Part shown: piece after piece, positions 44,815 through 52,905 of the stretch
Layout: every line of letters begins with the position of its first letter
Position numbering within the stretch: the stretch's first letter is position 1
DNA from: CAZKUR01 sp964556005
GTDB lineage: Bacteria > Bacteroidota > Ignavibacteria > Ignavibacteriales > Ignavibacteriaceae
DNA: 64,000 nt
NCBI GenBank assembly: GCA_964556005.1
Contig: CAZKUR010000011.1
Location: forward strand, 1-64,000
Direction: 5' to 3'
Notes under the pieces: generated by a model
Databases searched by the model: none
What the model was told of the DNA's origin: nothing
The model's input: only the letters and a program-made list of their open reading frames with translations
Program-made: the position numbers and the translations under genes

Positions 44815-46152
44815 TTAAAATTTACGTCCTTTAACTTTTCCAGATTTCATAAATCCATCGTAATGCCTCATAACCAGATGAGATTCAACTTGCTGTAATG
44901 TATCGAGAGCAACACCTACGATAATCAATAAACTTGTTCCACCGAAAAATTGAGCGAACTGCCCTGATACTCCCCACCCTGAAACGAATGCAGGGAGTAT
45001 TGCAACAATTGCAAGAAATATCGAACCGGGAAGTGTAATTTTAGTCAAAATATTATCAATAAATTCTGATGTCTGTTTCCCAGGCCTTATTCCGGGAATA
45101 AAGCCGCCTTGTTTTTTCATATTATCCGCAACATCTTTTGGATTGAAAGCTATTGCAGTATAAAAATATGTAAAAAAGACAATCATTAAAGCATAAATGA
45201 TTGAATATACCGGCGATGTATATTGAAAATAGCTTGTTAAACTCTGTAAAAATTCATTGTTCGGGAAAAACGATAATACAGTATTCGGTATAAACATTAT
45301 CGATTGTGCAAAGATTATGGGCATAACACCTGCCGTATTTACACGCAATGGAATATATTGAGTTACACCTCCGTAAACTTTCCGCCCGACAACTCTCTTC
45401 GCATATTGCACAGGAATTCTGCGGGTACCTTGAGTAACCAAGACAACTCCGGCAATTATTAAAACCATGAACGCAAGAATTACAATTTCAATTATCAGGC
45501 TTCTTGTTCCGGCGGAAATCAGCCGGTATTCATCCAGGAGGGCAAACGGGAAACGATCAATTATTCCTATAAAAATTATTAGGGATATACCATTTCCAAT
45601 ACCCTTGTCTGTGATCTGTTCACCAAGCCACATCATAAATATGGTACCTGCCGTTAGAATCAATATTGTTGAAATCGTCCAGGAAAATCCTTGAACAGCA
45701 GCAGGAACAATCGGAGCACCGTTTACATTCATATTTAGAAGCCGAATGGTTACGCCCCACGCCTGCAGTGCTGAAATCAGTACGGTGCCGTAGCGGCTTA
45801 ATTGAGTAAGCTTCTTCCTTCCTTCTTCACCTTCTTGCTGCAGCTTTTGAAAATACGGAACAACAGCACCCATTAACTGCAGAATAATTTCGGCAGATAT
45901 ATAAGGCATGATACCGAGAGCAAAAATAGCAGCATTCCTGAATGCACCACCGACAAATAAATCGTAAAGGCCGAATAAATTATCGGAAGATTGGTTTTTC
46001 ATGCTTGCCGTTAACAGCGTGGCATCGACACCAGGAAGCGTAATATGCGCACCGAGCCTTACTATGACGAGTAAAGCCAGAGTATAAAGTATTCGCTGGC
46101 GCAACTCATGAACTTTGAAAATGTTTCTGAATGTATCTGTAATTTTAGACAT
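44815..46152 (-). CDS. secY: Preprotein translocase subunit SecY
   Basis: The 445-residue protein forms the ten-helix protein-conducting channel of the inner membrane. The N-terminus (IFKVHELRQRILYTLALLVIV-type), the plug region GGAFRNAAIFALGIMPYISA, the cytoplasmic loop QGTRRIPVQYAKR and the C-terminal QQVESHLVMRHYDGF are all typical. Located between rplO and map, as usual in the spc operon. Confidence 0.97.
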   Translation of the reverse strand: MSKITDTFRNIFKVHELRQRILYTLALLVIVRLGAHITLPGVDATLLTASMKNQSSDNLFGLYDLFVGGAFRNAAIFALGIMPYISAEIILQLMGAVVPYFQKLQQEGEEGRKKLTQLSRYGTVLISALQAWGVTIRLLNMNVNGAPIVPAAVQGFSWTISTILILTAGTIFMMWLGEQITDKGIGNGISLIIFIGIIDRFPFALLDEYRLISAGTRSLIIEIVILAFMVLIIAGVVLVTQGTRRIPVQYAKRVVGRKVYGGVTQYIPLRVNTAGVMPIIFAQSIMFIPNTVLSFFPNNEFLQSLTSYFQYTSPVYSIIYALMIVFFTYFYTAIAFNPKDVADNMKKQGGFIPGIRPGKQTSEFIDNILTKITLPGSIFLAIVAILPAFVSGWGVSGQFAQFFGGTSLLIIVGVALDTLQQVESHLVMRHYDGFMKSGKVKGRKF

Positions 46153-46164
46153 TGAATTTTAATC

Positions 46165-46623
46165 TCAAATCTTTTTTACTGAACCGCCGGCAGCTTCAAT
46201 TTTTTGAACTGCACTTTTACTAAATTGATTTGCTTCTATATTCAGCTTGGCTTTCAATTCACCGTTTCCTAAAACTTTCACTGGTTGCCTTAAGCTTGAA
46301 ATTAGGCCGTGTGTTTTTAAAATCTTGATATTAATATCCTTTATCTCCAAATTTTTCTTATCAATTATATTTTGAATTGAATCGAGATTTACGACCTGGT
46401 AATATTGTTTGAAGATATTTGTAAATCCAACTTTTGGAATTCTTCTTTGTAAAGGCATCTGTCCGCCTTCAAACCAGCTTTTACTCTTTGCACCGGATCT
46501 CGACCTTTGCCCGTTCATACCTTTTGTGGAAGTTCCACCATGCCCGGAACCTTCGCCTCTGCCAATTCTTTTAGGCTTCTTTTTAGAACCATGTGCATAT
46601 TTCAAATTACTTAAAATGTCCAT
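46165..46623 (-). CDS. rplO: 50S ribosomal protein L15
   Basis: The 152-residue protein is a late assembly protein of the large subunit. Its glycine- and arginine-rich N-terminal arm (PKRIGRGEGSGHGGTSTKG, EGGQMPLQRRIPK) threads into 23S rRNA, and the globular C-terminal half includes VLGNGELKAKLNI. It is placed between rpmD and secY. Confidence 0.97.
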   Translation of the reverse strand: MDILSNLKYAHGSKKKPKRIGRGEGSGHGGTSTKGMNGQRSRSGAKSKSWFEGGQMPLQRRIPKVGFTNIFKQYYQVVNLDSIQNIIDKKNLEIKDINIKILKTHGLISSLRQPVKVLGNGELKAKLNIEANQFSKSAVQKIEAAGGSVKKI

Positions 46624-46631
46624 TTAAAAAC

Positions 46632-46823
46632 CTATTTATTTTCTGTATATTCTTCAACTTTTACAAGATGAGAGACCTTATTAGCCATCCGGCGAATTTG
46701 TGGAGTATCGTTATGGATTATAAACCAATTCGGTCTTCCTAAACCTAAAGCTTCAATAGTAAGCTTTTGTCTTTTCGGTCTGTCAATTACGCTTCTAATT
46801 TGTGTGATTTTAATTTTGCTCAT
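46632..46823 (-). CDS. rpmD: 50S ribosomal protein L30
   Basis: The 63-residue protein opens MSKIKITQIRSVIDRPKRQK and has the family core IEALGLGRPNW. The ATG at 46823 is preferred because GGGGAT lies just before it; an upstream ATG overlapping the rpsE stop would add five residues and place the start on that site. The gene is absent from some bacterial lineages but present here in its normal place. Confidence 0.94.
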   Translation of the reverse strand: MSKIKITQIRSVIDRPKRQKLTIEALGLGRPNWFIIHNDTPQIRRMANKVSHLVKVEEYTENK

Positions 46824-46834
46824 ATCATCCCCGC

Positions 46835-47341
46835 TCATGCATTAAATAATTCGGTTAAGGTTAAATTTCTTTTCATTGCCATTTTTTTAGCATCGATCTG
46901 TTGAAGTAAACCGTTTAAAGTAGCTTTCACCTGGTTATGAGGATTACTGGAACCAAGAGATTTTGTAAGAACATCCGTAACACCTGCTGCTTCGAGAACG
47001 GCACGTACACCGCCGCCGGCTATTAAACCGGTTCCTGGAGATGCCGGTTTTAGAAGTACAGTACCCGCCCCGTATTTCCCGATAATTTTATGAGCCAAAG
47101 TTCCTTTTATTACGGGAACTCTAACGAGGCTTTTCTTTGCATCATCAATGCCTTTGGAAATTGCATCGGTAACTTCATTTGCTTTACCAAGGCCGACACC
47201 TACTATCCCGTTTCCGTTTCCAACAACTACAATTGCGTTGAAACTAAAACGACGCCCGCCTTTCACAACTTTCGCAACACGGTTTATGTGAACTACTTTT
47301 TCCTTTAGTCCTTCGATTTCGTTTGACTTTATGTTTTTCAA
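46835..47341 (-). CDS. rpsE: 30S ribosomal protein S5
   Basis: The 168-residue protein contributes to decoding accuracy and mRNA unwinding. It contains the double-stranded RNA-binding-like domain (EKVVHINRVAKVVKGGRRFSF) and the C-terminal domain with GTGLIAGGGVRAVLEAAGV. It is the first gene after the embedded tRNA. Confidence 0.97.
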   Translation of the reverse strand: MKNIKSNEIEGLKEKVVHINRVAKVVKGGRRFSFNAIVVVGNGNGIVGVGLGKANEVTDAISKGIDDAKKSLVRVPVIKGTLAHKIIGKYGAGTVLLKPASPGTGLIAGGGVRAVLEAAGVTDVLTKSLGSSNPHNQVKATLNGLLQQIDAKKMAMKRNLTLTELFNA

Positions 47342-47376
47342 ATTATTCTCTCATTAAAATTTCATAAAATAAAAAG

Positions 47377-47447
47377 CTGCCGGGAGAGGATTCGAACCTC
47401 TGCAGACGCCTCCAAAGGGCGTAGTCCTACCATTAGACGACCCGGCA
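47377..47447 (-). tRNA. tRNA-Gln (anticodon TTG)
   Basis: The minus strand folds into a full cloverleaf of 71 bases. The acceptor stem TGCCGGG/CCCGGCA has G as discriminator. The D arm is GTC...GAC with TAATGGTAG loop, the anticodon stem ACGCC/GGCGT has loop CTTTGGA, and the T arm AGAGG/CCTCT has loop TTCGAAT. The anticodon TTG reads CAA (glutamine). CCA is not encoded. It lies in the 112-base space between rplR and rpsE on the same strand, so it must be cut out of the ribosomal protein mRNA or have its own promoter. No other tRNA was found in the window. Confidence 0.95.
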
Positions 47448-47453
47448 ATTCCA

Positions 47454-47816
47454 TTAAAACTTTAATCCCTCGGCTCTTGCACCTTCGGCAATAGCTTGAA
47501 TCCTGCCGTGATATCTATAACCGTTCCTATCGAATACTACCGAGGTAATATTTTGTTCTTTTGCTTTTTTTGCTGCTAATCCACCAACAAGTTTGCTCTT
47601 TGCGATTTTACCTTTTGCAGATTTTAAATCATCGGCAATTTCTCTGGATAATGATGAAGCTGCAATTAAAGTTTTACCGGAACTATCGTCAATTAATTGG
47701 ACATACACATTATTTAAGCTCCTGTAAACCGTTAAGCGCGGCCTACCGGGAGTACCGGAAATTTTTTTTCTAATACTAACTTTTGAACGAATTCTTGGTT
47801 TCTTTTTAATTATCAT
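47454..47816 (-). CDS. rplR: 50S ribosomal protein L18
   Basis: The 120-residue 5S-rRNA-binding protein has a basic N-terminus (RIRSKVSIRKKISGTPGRPR), RLTVYRSLNNVYVQLIDD and the C-terminal VFDRNGYRYHGRIQAIAEGAR. Its stop lies six bases before the tRNA-Gln gene that follows it. Confidence 0.97.
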   Translation of the reverse strand: MIIKKKPRIRSKVSIRKKISGTPGRPRLTVYRSLNNVYVQLIDDSSGKTLIAASSLSREIADDLKSAKGKIAKSKLVGGLAAKKAKEQNITSVVFDRNGYRYHGRIQAIAEGARAEGLKF

Positions 47817-47838
47817 CTTTTTATCAATCTCCGATTAA

Positions 47839-48378
47839 TTATTTACCGGCTGTTTTTCCGGCTTTTCTGCGAATTATTTCATCAGAATATTTTATTCCTT
47901 TGCCTTTATAAGGTTCAGGCTTCCTGATTGATCGAATTTTAGCAGCAACCTGGCCGACTAATTGTTTATCATTTCCCGAAACTACAATCTGTGTTTGAGT
48001 AGGAGTCTGTAATTTAACATTGTCCGGTGGCATAAAATAAATCGGATGAGAATAACCAATACTTAATAATAAATTAGCCCCTTTCATTTCGGCTCTATAT
48101 CCGACACCCACAATATCCAGAGTCCTTGTATAAGAATCGGTAACTCCTATGATCATATTCTGGATTAATGCTCTTGTTAACCCGTGCAGCGATTTATTTT
48201 CTTTCAGGTCGTCAGGCCGCTTTACGGTTATTTCGCTGTCTTTAATCTCAACAGAAATGTTCGGATGAACAGTATGTTCCAATTCACCTTTTGAACCTTT
48301 AACTTTAATAACCCTACCTGTTTGGGTTACAGTTACTCCCTCGGGAATTTTAATTATCTTTTTACCTATTCTTGACAC
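47839..48378 (-). CDS. rplF: 50S ribosomal protein L6
   Basis: From the GTG at 48378 the protein is 179 residues, the usual L6 length, opening (M)SRIGKKIIKIPEGV. GGAG lies seven bases upstream. A longer frame reaching 48501 overlaps rpsH and has no family similarity in its extra part, so it was rejected. The two L6 repeats and the C-terminal motif PEPYKGKGIKYSDE are present. Confidence 0.95.
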   Translation of the reverse strand: MSRIGKKIIKIPEGVTVTQTGRVIKVKGSKGELEHTVHPNISVEIKDSEITVKRPDDLKENKSLHGLTRALIQNMIIGVTDSYTRTLDIVGVGYRAEMKGANLLLSIGYSHPIYFMPPDNVKLQTPTQTQIVVSGNDKQLVGQVAAKIRSIRKPEPYKGKGIKYSDEIIRRKAGKTAGK

Positions 48379-48415
48379 TTTTAAACTCCATTCAATAATT
48401 ATGCTTCCGGTTAAA

Positions 48416-48811
48416 TCACCAGATATAACAAATAATTTCGCCGCCGATAGATTCTTTTCTTGCTTCATTATCGGTGCGCAAGCCTTTTGAAGTCGATACA
48501 ACCGCGATTCCTAAACCGTTTAAAACTCTAGGCAATTTATTTGAATCACTATATACTCTTAAACCGGGTTTACTAATTCGCTTTAAACCGGAAATTGCAG
48601 GAGTACCGTTAGTATATCGCAGAGCAATTCTAATGATATTCTGTTTGTTATCTTCAACGATCGAATAATCTCTGATAAAATTATATTTCTTTAAGATTTC
48701 AGCCAAACCTTTTTTCGTCCTAGATGCAGGAATATCGACGATAGGAATTCCGGCTCTCGATGCGTTTCTAATTCTTGTTAAAAAATCCGATATTGGATCC
48801 GTTACTGCCAT
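48416..48811 (-). CDS. rpsH: 30S ribosomal protein S8
   Basis: The 131-residue protein binds the central domain of 16S rRNA and in E. coli also represses the spc operon. It opens DPISDFLTRIRNASRAG and ends with GIAVVSTSKGLRTDNEAR followed by the conserved GGEIICYIW. Confidence 0.97.
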   Translation of the reverse strand: MAVTDPISDFLTRIRNASRAGIPIVDIPASRTKKGLAEILKKYNFIRDYSIVEDNKQNIIRIALRYTNGTPAISGLKRISKPGLRVYSDSNKLPRVLNGLGIAVVSTSKGLRTDNEARKESIGGEIICYIW

Positions 48812-48824
48812 TTATATAATCCTC

Positions 48825-49094
48825 CTACCAGCTCGATTTCTTTAAACCGGGAATTTCACCTTTAAGTGCCATTTCTCTCAACACTAATCTTGAAATCCCG
48901 AATTTTCTATGAAAACCTCTTGCTCTCCCGGTAAACATACATCTATTATGCAGCCTGACTGGAGATGAATTTCGCGGAAGCTTTTGCAATTCCACCCAAT
49001 CGCCGTTTTTCTTTAATTCTTCTCGAACTTTACTGTACTTTTGAACTAATCTTTGTCTTTTTTCTTCTCTTGCTATTAAGCTTTTTCTCGCCAT
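48825..49094 (-). CDS. rpsN: 30S ribosomal protein S14 (zinc-free type)
   Basis: The 89-residue protein is the long form without the four-cysteine zinc site: only one cysteine is present (NRCMFTGRARGFHRKFGISR). The N-terminus ARKSLIAREEKRQRLV and the end GLKKSSW are typical. S4 and L36 here are zinc-binding forms, so the mix is of interest only for zinc economy. Confidence 0.96.
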   Translation of the reverse strand: MARKSLIAREEKRQRLVQKYSKVREELKKNGDWVELQKLPRNSSPVRLHNRCMFTGRARGFHRKFGISRLVLREMALKGEIPGLKKSSW

Positions 49095-49105
49095 TATAAC
49101 TCCTT

Positions 49106-49765
49106 TTAAGCTGCTTTAATTTCTTTTTTCCGGAACGGGAATCCGAAAGCAGTTAATAATTCATACGCTTCATTATCAGACGAAGCTGTTGTAACTATTG
49201 TAATATCCATTCCGAGAATCTTGCTGATTTTATCGACATTGATTTCGGGAAAAATAATTTGTTCTTTAACACCGAGAGTATAGTTGCCGCGGCCGTCAAA
49301 CGATTTATCCGACAAGCCTCTAAAATCTCTTACGCGCGGCAAAGCAATATTTATCAGTCTATCGATAAACTCAAACATTTTACTGCGCCTTAAAGTAACT
49401 TTACAGCCAATGTTCATTCCTTCTCTCAGCTTGAAATTGGAAATAGCTTTTTTAGCTTTTCTAATACTTGCTTTTTGACCGGTTATTGCTTCCAATTCTT
49501 TAACTGCTTCTTCGAGTATTTTAGAATCCGAGATTGCAGCACCGACACCCATATTAACTACAATTTTATCCAGCTTGGGTACCTGCATTACGCTTTTATA
49601 ATTAAATTTTTTCATTAATCCCGGAGTAATCTCGTTCTTATAAATATCACCAAGACGTGATTTTATTTTAATTTCTTTTTGAGGAGCTGCTTTAGTAGAA
49701 TCAGCTTTTTTTGTTGACTTTGGTTTTTTTTCTGCAGCTTCTTTTTTTGTTTTTTTCTCAGCCAT
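49106..49765 (-). CDS. rplE: 50S ribosomal protein L5 with N-terminal extension
   Basis: The L5 core (about 180 residues from RLGDIYKNEITPGLMKKF) binds 5S rRNA and is complete, with VPKLDKIVVNMGVG and REGMNIGCKVTLR. It is preceded by about 36 residues rich in Lys, Ala and Glu (KKTKKEAAEKKPKSTKKAD). No start codon lies directly before the core, so the extension appears genuine. Such tails are found on other ribosomal proteins of this genome (L17). Confidence 0.94.
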   Translation of the reverse strand: MAEKKTKKEAAEKKPKSTKKADSTKAAPQKEIKIKSRLGDIYKNEITPGLMKKFNYKSVMQVPKLDKIVVNMGVGAAISDSKILEEAVKELEAITGQKASIRKAKKAISNFKLREGMNIGCKVTLRRSKMFEFIDRLINIALPRVRDFRGLSDKSFDGRGNYTLGVKEQIIFPEINVDKISKILGMDITIVTTASSDNEAYELLTAFGFPFRKKEIKAA

Positions 49766-49800
49766 TTTTTATCAATATCCTAAAAATTTAATTATAAAAA

Positions 49801-50124
49801 TTAAATCATTTCACCGCTTGCTTTACTTATGCGGGCTCTTTTTTTCTTACCTGTTTTTTCATCAAGAATAATTTGCGCACCAATACGGGTTGGTTCATTC
49901 GATTTCGGATCCAATATCATAACATTGGAAACATGTATAGGTGATTCTTTTTCTATAATGCCGCCCTGCGGATTTGTTTGATTAGGTTTCGTATGTCTTT
50001 TCCTAAGGTTTATTCCTTCGACAATAACCCGGCTAACTTTCGGGAAAACCTTCAATACTTTACCGGTTTTTCCTGAGTCGTTCCCGGAGATAACCATTAC
50101 CATGTCGTTTTTTCTAATCTTCAT
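49801..50124 (-). CDS. rplX: 50S ribosomal protein L24
   Basis: The 107-residue assembly-initiating protein carries the KOW motif (MVMVISGNDSGKTGKVLKV) and VEGINLRKRHTKP. It lies between rplN and rplE as usual. Confidence 0.97.
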   Translation of the reverse strand: MKIRKNDMVMVISGNDSGKTGKVLKVFPKVSRVIVEGINLRKRHTKPNQTNPQGGIIEKESPIHVSNVMILDPKSNEPTRIGAQIILDEKTGKKKRARISKASGEMI

Positions 50125-50143
50125 AATATTAAATCCAAAATTT

Positions 50144-50512
50144 TTATAAAACTTCCGGTGCTAATGAAACAATCTTCATAAATTGTTTTTCTCTGAGTTC
50201 CCTTGCAACCGGTCCGAAAATACGTGTACCGCGCGGTTCGTTCTGGGGATTTATCAACACCGCAGCGTTTTCATCAAACCTTATATACGATCCGTCTTTT
50301 CTGCGGACTTCTTTTTTTGTCCGAACGATAACGGCTCTCGAAACTTCGCCTTTTTTTACCGTCCCGTTCGGGATAGCGGATTTAACCGCGACAACTATTA
50401 AATCACCAACACTTGCATACTTTCTGCCGCTTCCGCCAAGTACTCTAATACATCTCACTTTTTTAGCGCCGGAATTATCTGCAACTACTAAATTGGTTTC
50501 CTCTTGGATCAT
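50144..50512 (-). CDS. rplN: 50S ribosomal protein L14
   Basis: The 122-residue protein is at the subunit interface. It opens MIQEETNLVVADNSGAKKVR and has the motif RGTRIFGPVARELR near the C-terminus. Length is the standard 122. Confidence 0.98.
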   Translation of the reverse strand: MIQEETNLVVADNSGAKKVRCIRVLGGSGRKYASVGDLIVVAVKSAIPNGTVKKGEVSRAVIVRTKKEVRRKDGSYIRFDENAAVLINPQNEPRGTRIFGPVARELREKQFMKIVSLAPEVL

Positions 50513-50554
50513 TTTATAAAAATCTCCTGATTAACTTTTTTTTAAGCACAAGAG

Positions 50555-50812
50555 CTACTTGGCTTTTTCAACAATTTCAACCAAACGCCACCTTTTGTTT
50601 TTGCTCAGCGGCCTTGTTTCCATGATTTTAACTTTGTCTCCTATACTGCATTCTTTTTTTTCATCGTGTGCCATTAACTTCGTCGTTTTCTTAAAGTATT
50701 TTTTGTAAATGGGATGGGCAATCCTTCTTTCAACAGCGACAGTAATTGTCTTTTCCATTTTATTGCTAACTACAACGCCAACTCTGGTTTTTCTTAATGC
50801 CCTTTGAATCAT
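50555..50812 (-). CDS. rpsQ: 30S ribosomal protein S17
   Basis: The 85-residue OB-fold protein binds 16S rRNA early in assembly. Motifs are GVVVSNKMEKTITVAVER, AHDEKKECSIGDKVKIMET and RPLSKNKRWRLVEI. Confidence 0.97.
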   Translation of the reverse strand: MIQRALRKTRVGVVVSNKMEKTITVAVERRIAHPIYKKYFKKTTKLMAHDEKKECSIGDKVKIMETRPLSKNKRWRLVEIVEKAK

Positions 50813-50828
50813 ACCTTTAATAAACTCC

Positions 50829-51050
50829 TTATTGATTTTCTTTTGGAGACTTTTTTGCCTCTTCCAATTCTCTTTCTCTGAGGATCGTCTTCATCCTGGC
50901 CATATCTCTTTTAGTCAACTTCAATTTGGAAGTATTAGTTAGTTCTTTTAATTGATGAGAAAATCTCAAGTCAATTAAATTTGTTTCTTCCTCTTGAATT
51001 CTTTTGATTAACTCATCGTTTTTCATTTCGCGAACTTCGTGAATTTTCAT
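50829..51050 (-). CDS. rpmC: 50S ribosomal protein L29
   Basis: The 73-residue two-helix protein lies at the exit tunnel near the SRP and trigger factor docking site. It opens MKIHEVREMKNDELIKRI and has LRFSHQLKELTNTSKLKLT. It follows rplP by 18 bases. Confidence 0.96.
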   Translation of the reverse strand: MKIHEVREMKNDELIKRIQEEETNLIDLRFSHQLKELTNTSKLKLTKRDMARMKTILRERELEEAKKSPKENQ

Positions 51051-51068
51051 TATAATTCCTCTTTAGAA

Positions 51069-51485
51069 TTAATCTATATCAGGTCTTGAAATAACCTTAC
51101 ACTTAATCGGCAGCTTATAAGAGCATACTTGCAATGCCTCATGAGCTGTATCTTTCGGGACTCCGCCGACCTCAAATAAAACTCTTCCCGGTTTAATGAC
51201 AGCAACCCAAAATTCAGGAGCGCCCTTTCCTTTTCCCATTCTTGTTTCAAGCGGCTTTTTGGAAACAGGTTTATCCGGAAAAATTCTAATCCATATTTTA
51301 CCGTCTCTCTTCATTTTCCTTGAAAGAGCAACACGGCATGCTTCAATCTGCCGGCTTGTAATCCAATGTGGTTCAAGAGCTTTAAGCCCGTATTCGCCGA
51401 AAGCTATAGTGCTGCCTCTTTTAGCTTTACCGGCCATCCTGCCGCGTTGTGATTTTCTGTATTTTACTCTTTTGGGCATTAACAT
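51069..51485 (-). CDS. rplP: 50S ribosomal protein L16
   Basis: The 138-residue protein organises the A site of the peptidyl transferase centre. The opening MLMPKRVKYRKSQRGRM fits the family start exactly, and GRVLFEVGGVPKDTAHEAL is present near the end. A gap of 96 bases separates it from rpsC, longer than its neighbours. Confidence 0.97.
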   Translation of the reverse strand: MLMPKRVKYRKSQRGRMAGKAKRGSTIAFGEYGLKALEPHWITSRQIEACRVALSRKMKRDGKIWIRIFPDKPVSKKPLETRMGKGKGAPEFWVAVIKPGRVLFEVGGVPKDTAHEALQVCSYKLPIKCKVISRPDID

Positions 51486-51581
51486 AATAAAAACTCCTAA
51501 GTGCTATCTCATTAAAAGATTCAAATTTATTTTAAATTATTAATCTTTTAATCTTTCAATTTTTTTTGTTTTTTAATTTTT

Positions 51582-52223
51582 TTAATCTGTAACTCTCTTG
51601 CCTAAAATTTCGCCTCTGCAAATCCAAACTTTAATTCCTATCGAACCGTAGATTGTCTCGGCTCTGCCAAGAGCATAATCAATATCGGCTCTTAATGTAT
51701 GCAGTGGAATTCTACCGTCTTTATATTGTTCTGTACGTGCCATTTCTGCACCGCCTAACCTTCCAGCGCACATAATTCTAATTCCTTCGGCGCCCATTCT
51801 CATAGCAGCAGTTATAGCCATCTTCATTGCACGTCTGAATGAAACACGCCCTGAAATTTGTGCAGCGACATTTTCCGCAACCAAATATGCATCCAACTCA
51901 GGTCTTTTAATTTCCGAAATCTGAACCTTTACTTCTTTATTGGTAACTTGTCTCAATTCCTGCTCAAGCTGTGTAATTTCTTTACCACTTTTTCCAATGA
52001 CCACACCGGGCCTTGATGTATGAATTGTAAGGATGATATTCTTTGATGTTCTATCGATTACAATCCTGGAGATACCGGCTTTTTTTAATCTATTCCTAAT
52101 ATAACCTCTTAATTTATCGTCCTCTTTTAACTTAACAGCATAACTTTTATTTTCATACCAATTAGAGTCCCAGCCTCTGATAATACCAACTCTTAAGCCG
52201 ACCGGATTTGTTTTTTGTCCCAA
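51582..52223 (-). CDS. rpsC: 30S ribosomal protein S3
   Basis: The 213-residue protein at the mRNA entry channel has the KH domain loop GVVIGKSGKEI and the C-terminal motif GRLGGAEMARTEQYKDGRIP. It opens MGQKTNPVGLRVGI, the standard start. Confidence 0.98.
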   Translation of the reverse strand: MGQKTNPVGLRVGIIRGWDSNWYENKSYAVKLKEDDKLRGYIRNRLKKAGISRIVIDRTSKNIILTIHTSRPGVVIGKSGKEITQLEQELRQVTNKEVKVQISEIKRPELDAYLVAENVAAQISGRVSFRRAMKMAITAAMRMGAEGIRIMCAGRLGGAEMARTEQYKDGRIPLHTLRADIDYALGRAETIYGSIGIKVWICRGEILGKRVTD

Positions 52224-52238
52224 AAAATACCTCCTACT

Positions 52239-52583
52239 TTAAACCTTAGTTGCTACAATGATAGTTAAATGACAAGATCTTTTTCTAATTCTATAAGCTC
52301 TTCCCATGGGTGCCGGTGAAATTCTTTTAATTGTCGGCCCCTGGTCAACGAAAGCTTCTTTTACATAAAGGTCTTCCGGTTCCATTCTCGTGGCTTCATC
52401 TCTATTCATAAGATTAGCTACTGCTGATCTGAGAGTCTTTTCAACCGTTTTAGATGCATGCTTTGGTGAAAAATGTAAAATATCGACGGCTTTATCTACC
52501 TGGATTCCACGAATCAAATCAACAGTTAATCTCATTTTTCGCGGTGAAGAGCCTATAAATCTATGTATAGCTTTTGCTTCCAT
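52239..52583 (-). CDS. rplV: 50S ribosomal protein L22
   Basis: The 114-residue protein lines the exit tunnel through a long beta hairpin (PTIKRISPAPMGRAYRIRKR). It opens EAKAIHRFIGSSPRKMRLT. No deletion or insertion of the type linked to macrolide resistance is apparent in the hairpin. Confidence 0.97.
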   Translation of the reverse strand: MEAKAIHRFIGSSPRKMRLTVDLIRGIQVDKAVDILHFSPKHASKTVEKTLRSAVANLMNRDEATRMEPEDLYVKEAFVDQGPTIKRISPAPMGRAYRIRKRSCHLTIIVATKV

Positions 52584-52608
52584 TTTCTATTTCAAACCTA
52601 TTAAATAA

Positions 52609-52896
52609 TTATTTTGCTTTAGCAGCCTTTTCAGCTTTAGTTCCCGGATGCCCTCTAAAAATTCTGGTTGGTGAAAACTCACCAAGCTTATGTCCGACCA
52701 TATTTTCGGTGATATAAATCGGGATCATTTTATTCCCGTTATGAACCGCAATTGTATGACCGACAAATTCAGGAATTACCATTGATGCACGGGACCATGT
52801 TTTGATAATTTTCTTCTGATTTATCTCATTCAATTTTGTAATTTTAGCTAATAGCTTATAGTCTACATATGGACCTTTTTTTACGGATCTAGGCAT
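52609..52896 (-). CDS. rpsS: 30S ribosomal protein S19
   Basis: The 95-residue protein pairs with S13 in the subunit head. It opens MPRSVKKGPYVDYKLL and has TIAVHNGNKMIPIYI and the end FRGHPGTKAEKAAK. Length is standard. Confidence 0.98.
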   Translation of the reverse strand: MPRSVKKGPYVDYKLLAKITKLNEINQKKIIKTWSRASMVIPEFVGHTIAVHNGNKMIPIYITENMVGHKLGEFSPTRIFRGHPGTKAEKAAKAK

Positions 52897-52905
52897 AGCT
52901 GCTTC

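Noticed and set aside
48379..48501. N-terminal extension of L6
   Set aside because: It overlaps rpsH, lacks L6 similarity, and a GTG with GGAG at 48378 gives the normal protein.
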